A stretch of DNA of 20,203 bases, taken from Spirochaetaceae bacterium. Its GTDB lineage: Bacteria > Spirochaetota > Spirochaetia > Treponematales > Breznakiellaceae. A program made the position numbers and the translations under genes. Numbering within the stretch: position 1 is the stretch's first letter; every line of letters begins with the position of its first letter. The stretch spans positions 1-20,203 of the forward strand of contig JAITNO010000171.1 in NCBI GenBank assembly GCA_031290405.1, read 5' to 3'. The notes beneath the pieces were generated by a model, which was not told the DNA's origin, searched no databases, and saw only the letters and a list, made by a program, of their open reading frames with translations. Positions 15,223 to 20,203 of the stretch are shown here, piece by piece.

Positions 15223-15942
15223 ATGAGTTCAGACTGGTTAGCAGGAAAACAAGAAGAACAATTAGGCATCGCAAACGTCTGGCACAAGGCTCTGTTGGAT
15301 TCAAACCCCGACAACCCGGCGCAAACCAACGCCGAAGCTTGGGGAATCTCCAAAGAGAAGGTCGACGCCCTCGGCGCCGGGCGCCTCGCGTGCGCAAAAC
15401 TCATCGAGAAACGCGACTCCCCAGACTTCGCCACGCCCATCGTCAAAAAAGAATGCCAAAGAGCCTTTAAGGACTTGACCGACCAGTTGCGCGACCTGCA
15501 CCGTTATTTCTACACGAAAGAATTCCCCGAACGCCTCCTGGCAATGCTCGGCCAGCGCCCCCATAAAACCAGCCGCCCCCTAAAAGCAAAACCAACACAC
15601 TACGTCGCCTTTGAAATCATCGTCCACATACAAGACCACCGCATCGTCGTTACATACCGCATCGCCGGCAGCGCCTCGCGCAGCAAAAAACCCTACCACG
15701 GCGTGGAAGTCCGCATCTGGATACTCCCCCTGGACGCCCCAGCCCCAGCCACCGCCGACTCATCCGGCTGGCAAAGCTTTACCAACACTGCCAGCCCCTG
15801 GCAAAAAACCTTCGGCAGCGAACACGTCGGCAAATGCCTCTACATAGCCCTGCGCTGGGTAAACCCCTCCACAGGCAAAGACGGCGACGAAGACGCCGGC
15901 AAAGGCCCCTGGAGTACCATCAAAAACGTGGTGATACCATGA
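15223..15942 (+). CDS. Uncharacterised protein, family seen in gut treponemes
   Basis: 239 residues, function unknown. ATG 15223 has GGAGG (15212-15216) seven bases upstream; the frame's earlier ATG at 15199 lacks one. It begins SSDWLAGKQEEQL, followed by a helical N-terminal half (to about 115) containing KKECQRAFKDLTDQLRDLH. After a linker comes a beta-rich C-terminal half with VEVRIWILP, LYIALRWVN and the ending GPWSTIKNVVIP. I recall this layout (SDWLP-type start, ALGL/LGQ+P linker, GPWS...IP end) from a recurrent uncharacterised family; the C-terminal part may be a fibronectin III-like fold. No signal peptide or membrane helix. Preceded by array 2 and a strong promoter. Confidence 0.8.
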   Translation: MSSDWLAGKQEEQLGIANVWHKALLDSNPDNPAQTNAEAWGISKEKVDALGAGRLACAKLIEKRDSPDFATPIVKKECQRAFKDLTDQLRDLHRYFYTKEFPERLLAMLGQRPHKTSRPLKAKPTHYVAFEIIVHIQDHRIVVTYRIAGSASRSKKPYHGVEVRIWILPLDAPAPATADSSGWQSFTNTASPWQKTFGSEHVGKCLYIALRWVNPSTGKDGDEDAGKGPWSTIKNVVIP

Positions 15943-16020
15943 CAAGGCCGCCAAGCAGGCGCACGAAAGCGTTGACCCATTGCGGAATAGGTAAAAGAAG
16001 TCGTAAAGGACGGCAAACGT

Positions 16021-17106
16021 ATGTCGATTGAAGAAGAAATACGGCAAAAAGCCTATGCCCTTGGCATCGAAAAACTGGGCATAATTAAACCGGAAGCCAT
16101 GCTTGATTATGCGGATCGATTGCGGGAACGAATGGAACGCCTCCCAAACGGGAAAGCGCTGTATGGGGGATTTATGGGCTTTGCCGATGTCCAGAAAAAC
16201 ATTCCCTGGGCAAAATCAATCATCGTTGCCGTGTTTCATTATGGGCATTACATCATACCCAAAGACATAGGCGACCGTTATGGAAAATCCTATCTTGTGG
16301 ATTCAAGATTTAACCAAGATTCCCCAGAGCGGCAGATGCTTATTGCCTTTGAAGAGCATCTGCATGATCTGGGAATTAAGACGGCTTCAAACGAACATCC
16401 GGGCATTACGGCTATGCGCTGGGCGGCTTACAAAGCGGGTTTGGGCATCATACGGCGAAATAACTTTCTTTATACGGAAAAAGGCTCGTGGGTGGGAATA
16501 ACGGCCTGGGCAGCCGACAAAGAGATGGAACTGATTGAAAACCATTCTCTTGTGGAATGTTCGGAGAATTGCAACAAGTGCGTCAAAGCCTGTCCGACCG
16601 CATCGCTATCAGCGCCTTATACGATGAACATGGCCACGTGCGTCAGCAGACTTTCAAGCTCCAATGATGCGGCCTCCTATGATGATGAAACAAACAGACA
16701 AATGGGAGGATGGATGTACGGCTGCAATGTGTGCCAAGAGGTTTGTCCCATGAATAAGGACAAATGGGAAGACACAGATGTTTTCCCCGGACTTGCGGAC
16801 ATTCAACGGTTTCTCTTGCCTTCTCAAATTATCCATTTGAGCTACGATGACATTGAAAAACATATAACGCCCAAATTCTTTTACATAAAGAAGGAATCCC
16901 TCTGGAGATGGAAGCTGAACGCCATAAATGCGATGGTTAATGACTACAAAGAAGAATATCTGGAGGATATTCAATATGCTCTAAAGGACGAATATGAAGT
17001 CGTACGGGAGGCGGCGAGGCGGGCGCTTGACACTCCCGTTCGTTTTGGATATGGTAAAACAATGTCAAATTCTACAAGGTTCAAGGAGCAAGGCGATGAT
17101 TGCTAA
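16021..17106 (+). CDS. QueG-like cobalamin/double [4Fe-4S] reductase
   Basis: 361 residues, resembling epoxyqueuosine reductase. Two ferredoxin-type clusters are provided by Cys180/184/187 with Cys242 and Cys191 with 207/235/238, or the equivalent pairing (motifs CSENCNKCVKACP and CNVCQEVCP). The QueG block AGLGWxGK is AGLGIIRRN (139-147), and the position of the catalytic Asp of E. coli QueG (DSAP) seems to be Asn124 in NEHP. The first cluster has CxxxC where QueG has CxxC. A HEAT-like C-terminal end (YLEDIQYALKDEYEVVREAARRAL) is retained. It may therefore be a paralogue with another substrate. AAAGGA (16005-16010) precedes the ATG. Overlaps the receiver gene by 11 bp. Confidence 0.8.
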   Translation: MSIEEEIRQKAYALGIEKLGIIKPEAMLDYADRLRERMERLPNGKALYGGFMGFADVQKNIPWAKSIIVAVFHYGHYIIPKDIGDRYGKSYLVDSRFNQDSPERQMLIAFEEHLHDLGIKTASNEHPGITAMRWAAYKAGLGIIRRNNFLYTEKGSWVGITAWAADKEMELIENHSLVECSENCNKCVKACPTASLSAPYTMNMATCVSRLSSSNDAASYDDETNRQMGGWMYGCNVCQEVCPMNKDKWEDTDVFPGLADIQRFLLPSQIIHLSYDDIEKHITPKFFYIKKESLWRWKLNAINAMVNDYKEEYLEDIQYALKDEYEVVREAARRALDTPVRFGYGKTMSNSTRFKEQGDDC

Positions 17107-17530
17107 GACTGATATTCCTGTTGGTGATAAGGTTATTCTGGGGGCTAAGCCCGGTGGCGGGGCCTACCGGGTGCTCGTTGTTGACGACTCGATGTTTATT
17201 GCCAAGCAGTTGGGGCAGATATTGGCTTCGGAGGGTTTCGAGGTTGCGGATACTGCCGGGGACGGCGCACACGGAGTGGAAAAGTATAAGGCGGCGGCGG
17301 GTTCGATCGATCTGGTAACGATGGATATTACGATGCCCGTCATGGACGGGGTAACGGCGCTCGAAAAGATTCTGGAATTCGATAAAGAAGCGAAGGTTAT
17401 CATGGTAAGCGCGCTGGGAAAAGAGGATGTTGTTAAAAAATGCCTCCTTACGGGCGCAAAAAGTTACATCGTTAAGCCTTTGGACAGGAAGAAAGTGCTC
17501 GAAAGGGTGGCTTCGGTCCTCGGCCTCTAA
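17096..17530 (+). CDS. Stand-alone CheY-like response regulator
   Basis: 144 residues: a 23-residue N-terminal extension (AKTDIPVGDKVILGAKPGGG) that I know from spirochaete receiver proteins, then one receiver domain. Acidic pocket Asp30/Asp31 (VVDDS), phosphoacceptor Asp77 (VTMDITMP), Ser105 (VSALG) and Lys127 (VKPLD) are all present, so it should be phosphorylated by a histidine kinase. There is no output domain and no kinase in the window. ATG 17096 has AAGGAG (17083-17088) seven bases upstream, inside the end of the QueG-like gene, so the two are coupled. Confidence 0.92.
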   Translation: MIAKTDIPVGDKVILGAKPGGGAYRVLVVDDSMFIAKQLGQILASEGFEVADTAGDGAHGVEKYKAAAGSIDLVTMDITMPVMDGVTALEKILEFDKEAKVIMVSALGKEDVVKKCLLTGAKSYIVKPLDRKKVLERVASVLGL

Positions 17531-17539
17531 TTCCCATAG

Positions 17540-18586
17540 ATGAAAATCGAAGTTTACTCTCCTACCATCAGACGGAAAGAGATGGGCGCCGTCCTGACCG
17601 TCCTGGTGGAGGAAAAAATTGGGCCGGGGGAGCAGGCTGAGCGTCTTGTCCAGACGGCAAAAGAAAATCTTCATTTTGATTATGCTCTGGCCTTGCGGAG
17701 TCCCGCGACGGCCCTCTTCCTTGCCCTCAAGATGTTTAAGTCTGAGGGGGGGGGCGGCGACGGCGTCCTCGTTTCGGCCCTGTCTCCGCGTTATTATCTG
17801 CGCGTGATTGCCGATGTGGGGATGGTTCCCGTCGTCTGCGATGTGGACCCGGCATCGGGCTGCGTTACGGCGGATTTAATCAGGCTGGCTATGGAGAAGT
17901 CAGGCGGCGGCGGGGAGCCCGTCCGGTGCATCGCGCTTTACCATAGTCTGGCGCTGCTTCCCGATATGCGGGAGGTCTGCGAGCTGGGGGTTCCGCTTAT
18001 CGAAGATTGCTCGACGGCTTACGGCGCGACGCTGGGCGACAAAATGGCCGGCTCCTTCGGCGCCTTGAGCATACTCGGCCTGGAAGAGCGCGACCTGTTG
18101 ACGGCCGGCGGCGGGGCCCTGCTCTTTGCGATGGAGCGGCGGAACGCGGCGGCCCTCCGCAATCTGCCGGAATTGCCGCCCGAATACCGCCTCCCCGACA
18201 TGAACGCCGCAATGGCGATCGTCCAGTTCCGCGAAGCCGCCCGCAACAGCGAAAAACGAAGCGAAATCGCGCGGCTCTACGCGGACGCCGCGATGCGCGG
18301 ACGCCACAAACGCTTTGTCCACGCTGAAGGCTTTACGCCAAACAACTTTGCCTTCCCGTTAATCCTCGAAACCGGCATGAAGGACGTCGTCGCCTATGCG
18401 AAAAAAAAGGACATCGCCGTGGAGTGCGCCTTTAGCGGCAGCATCGTCGGCGCCCTCGACGCCCCCAGCGAGAAAAGCCCCTGTGCCTATTCCCTCAGCC
18501 TCCGCACGGCCCTCTTCCCGATGTATCCGCGGCTTGGACCGGCAAACGCCGCAAGCATCGCAAAGCTCATCCTCACACTGCCCTAG
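17540..18586 (+). CDS. DegT/DnrJ/EryC1 (AHBA) aminotransferase-like protein without the PLP lysine
   Basis: 348 residues with the DegT fold: N-terminal VYSPTIRRKEMGAVLTVL, then YALALRSPATALFLAL (usual S/GTAAL), and PLIEDCSTAYGATLGDK with Asp156, the residue that pairs with the pyridine nitrogen. In the PLP-lysine block (normally SxxxxKNLTxGEGG), the sequence is ILGLEERDLLTAGGGAL: the lysine position is Arg184 and the Glu of GEGG is Gly. It thus probably cannot form the internal aldimine and may be a binding or regulatory homologue; a dehydratase of the ColD/KdnB type would have His there. It starts 9 bp after the receiver gene without a strong ribosome binding site; GAAAGAG precedes an internal ATG at 17582, but family alignment favours 17540. 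Confidence 0.82.
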   Translation: MKIEVYSPTIRRKEMGAVLTVLVEEKIGPGEQAERLVQTAKENLHFDYALALRSPATALFLALKMFKSEGGGGDGVLVSALSPRYYLRVIADVGMVPVVCDVDPASGCVTADLIRLAMEKSGGGGEPVRCIALYHSLALLPDMREVCELGVPLIEDCSTAYGATLGDKMAGSFGALSILGLEERDLLTAGGGALLFAMERRNAAALRNLPELPPEYRLPDMNAAMAIVQFREAARNSEKRSEIARLYADAAMRGRHKRFVHAEGFTPNNFAFPLILETGMKDVVAYAKKKDIAVECAFSGSIVGALDAPSEKSPCAYSLSLRTALFPMYPRLGPANAASIAKLILTLP

Positions 18587-18645
18587 TTAGCGCCGATTGA
18601 CGGGGCCGGCCTCGATTGCCGCGCATGAGTTAATCAGCGTGTCCC

Positions 18646-19908
18646 TTAGTATTCATAGTTGCCGAAGCCCTCGATGCGGCTGTTCGTGTCGTCTTCGGCG
18701 CTTATTGCCCGTAGAGCCGAAAGCGCCGGGTCAAAGAGGGGGTTTATGTCCAACGCCTTGTTGAACAGATCCGCGGCGGCGTCCGCGTCGCCATTGGAAT
18801 ACGATTCGATTCCCTGAAGATAGAGGGCGTCGACCAGCTTGTTCTTTTCCCCGCGCCCTCCGTCGCCCAAGTTGAACCGGACGCCGACGGTAACCCGATT
18901 CAAAGACTGAAACTGGGTAAGAAGGTCCAGCGAATAGTTCACCTCGATGGCAATCGTGTTCATCTCGACCGCGCTCCCTATCGTCCAGCGGGAACCGCCG
19001 GCCCGTATCATAAAGCCCCCCCTCATCGAGAAAAAACTCGTTATCGCGACGGCAAGCCCGAACGCGAAGTAGGGCTTTTCGGATAACGACATATCAGTAA
19101 GGTTCATCGGGAAGGACAGATCGCAGGAAAGCGAAAGAGGCCGGAACGGCTTATACGCAAGGCCCGCCACCGCGACGGCAGGCAGCGGGTCGTCCATCAC
19201 CAGCGGGCCGAAGTTTCGCAAAACAAGGGCGAAGGACATATTCTTATCCCGCGAATCATAGAACTTGAAGAGGTTTATCCGTGTAAGGACGCCCACATCG
19301 ACGGCAAAAGCCCCCGTCGTCTCGGACGCGTATTCCGCAAAATCCGGCATAACCCGCAGGCCGCCCTTAACATTGACGCCAAGGGCAAAGCCCGGGAAAT
19401 AGTAGCCCGGAAAAAAATTATACGAAAGGTTAAGCGTCCCCACCGCCTCGGAATAATAGCCCTTCGACGACCGCACCCCCCACTCACTATATTCAGTAAA
19501 GGGCGTGTACAGCCATTTTGCCGCCGCGCCAAACCCAACATTGCCCAGCTTATTTGAAAACGCCGCCGCCTCAATCTTCGTGTCGGCAATCCAGTTGTTG
19601 TGGAAAAAAGCAAGCGAAGCGGTCTCCAGCATCGCAGAACCCGCAGGATTCCATTCAATAAAAGAAACATCGTCGGCCACAGCCGCAAACGCGCCCGCCA
19701 TCGCCTCCGCCTTGCCGCCCATCGGAATGTTCAGCACCGGCAGCGCCGTCAAACCGGCGTTCTCGTCAACCCCGTAGGCGCCATTCAAAAAATCGGCAAA
19801 GGAATCGTAAAACCCCTCCCCCGTTTCCCACGCTTGGAGCCCCCCCTGCGGCACCCCAAGCGCCAGAAAAAGAAAAATGCCGATTAAAACGCCGAACATC
19901 CCCCGCAT
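18646..19908 (-). CDS. UPF0164 / FadL-like outer-membrane protein
   Basis: 420 residues from ATG 19908: signal peptide (MRGMFGVLIGIFLFLALG..., cleavage after LQA), then PVLNIPMGGKAEAMAGAFAA and WNPAGSA, the hallmark block of UPF0164/PorV-like proteins. Next come alternating amphipathic strands of a FadL-type barrel to about residue 350. The end holds a TPR-like helical stretch (LYLQGIESYSNGDADAAADLFNKALDIN) and the aromatic ending GNYEY. Treponema pallidum has several paralogues (for example TP0548) proposed to import long-chain fatty acids. On the minus strand TATACT lies 7 bp before the ATG (19915-19920), so the message may be leaderless, though the -35 is poor. The gene converges with the DegT-like gene. 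Confidence 0.9.
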   Translation of the reverse strand: MRGMFGVLIGIFLFLALGVPQGGLQAWETGEGFYDSFADFLNGAYGVDENAGLTALPVLNIPMGGKAEAMAGAFAAVADDVSFIEWNPAGSAMLETASLAFFHNNWIADTKIEAAAFSNKLGNVGFGAAAKWLYTPFTEYSEWGVRSSKGYYSEAVGTLNLSYNFFPGYYFPGFALGVNVKGGLRVMPDFAEYASETTGAFAVDVGVLTRINLFKFYDSRDKNMSFALVLRNFGPLVMDDPLPAVAVAGLAYKPFRPLSLSCDLSFPMNLTDMSLSEKPYFAFGLAVAITSFFSMRGGFMIRAGGSRWTIGSAVEMNTIAIEVNYSLDLLTQFQSLNRVTVGVRFNLGDGGRGEKNKLVDALYLQGIESYSNGDADAAADLFNKALDINPLFDPALSALRAISAEDDTNSRIEGFGNYEY

Positions 19909-19947
19909 AATTACAGTATATACAATCCTGAAGATAAACACAGCCAC

Positions 19948-20064
19948 GCCACGCGGACAGCATTAAAAAACGCAGACCTAAACCACCCTTAACATCGGCA
20001 CATCGCGGGCCCCCCTTAAACCAACACAGCAAGGAGGGGCGCGGCTCCCAGACAGAGAATAGAG
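19948..20064. other. Intergenic region upstream of the UPF0164 gene
   Basis: No gene seen. It holds a possible imperfect hairpin, CCCCCCTT (about 20011-20018) with AAGGAGGGG (about 20031-20039), around a loop of about 12 bases. Confidence 0.4.
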
Positions 20065-20187
20065 ATGAGTGATCGGGAACTTGGCCTTTTTGTTTCCCTT
20101 ATGATACCGTTTCCCTATAAGACAACTGATCTGGAGAAGGCTCCAGCTTGGCTAAAGAAGAGGGGATTGTCGCATAGGGGCCGGTAA
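20065..20187 (+). CDS. Possible 40-residue small protein, unknown
   Basis: ATG 20065 to TAA 20187 encodes a peptide beginning MSDRELGLFVSLMIPFPYKT and ending in a basic WLKKRGLSHRGR tail. The amino-acid use is protein-like and unlike the GC-artefact frames nearby, but there is no clear ribosome binding site, only AGAG, and I recognise no family. It could be a true small protein or the front of a gene interrupted just after 20187. Confidence 0.25.
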   Translation: MSDRELGLFVSLMIPFPYKTTDLEKAPAWLKKRGLSHRGR

Positions 20188-20203
20188 GTCAGGCGGGTAT
20201 CGG

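Overview
The window looks like chromosomal DNA from a spirochaete close to Treponema, probably a free-living or gut-associated, GC-rich member. The evidence is a UPF0164/FadL-like outer-membrane protein of the type I know from treponemes (minus strand, 18646-19908), a stand-alone CheY-like protein with a short extension typical of spirochaetes (17096-17530), a patatin-POTRA-barrel protein, and a member of an uncharacterised family I recall from gut treponemes (15223-15942). The taxonomic call is an inference. No rRNA, tRNA, CRISPR array, insertion sequence or prophage gene was seen.

Left edge to 1.4 kb: two paralogous retropepsin-like (clan AA) aspartic protease genes, each preceded by the same ordered set of three stem-loops and a promoter-like sequence. 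From 1.4 to 1.86 kb there is no convincing gene, only repeats and a terminator-like hairpin. From 1.87 to 3.89 kb, minus strand: atpB-atpE-atpF-atpH, the Fo part plus delta of an F-type ATP synthase; the alpha, gamma, beta and epsilon genes do not follow. From 3.9 to 4.2 kb: a GC-rich divergent intergenic region with hairpins and a promoter that appears to start purM without a leader.

From 4.2 to 13.35 kb, plus strand: a tightly overlapping run purM-purN-purD-purL (de novo purine synthesis), followed by an overlapping gene for a secreted patatin fused to a POTRA/beta-barrel module (type Vd-like autotransporter). RidA (minus) and trpC (plus) follow as a divergent pair; no other trp gene is present.

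From 14.6 to 15.2 kb there are two different arrays, both with a 21-bp period, on either side of a near-consensus promoter. The second array forms the apparent leader of the unknown gene at 15223. Then come a QueG-like double [4Fe-4S] protein, the CheY-like receiver and a DegT/AHBA-aminotransferase-like protein lacking the PLP lysine, arranged as one operon. The window ends with the convergent UPF0164 gene and about 300 bp without a certain gene.

Most unusual points: the paired 21-bp arrays; the lysine-less aminotransferase homologue next to a receiver domain; the duplicated protease/hairpin unit; the split ATP synthase operon with a mixed ion-binding signature in subunit c.
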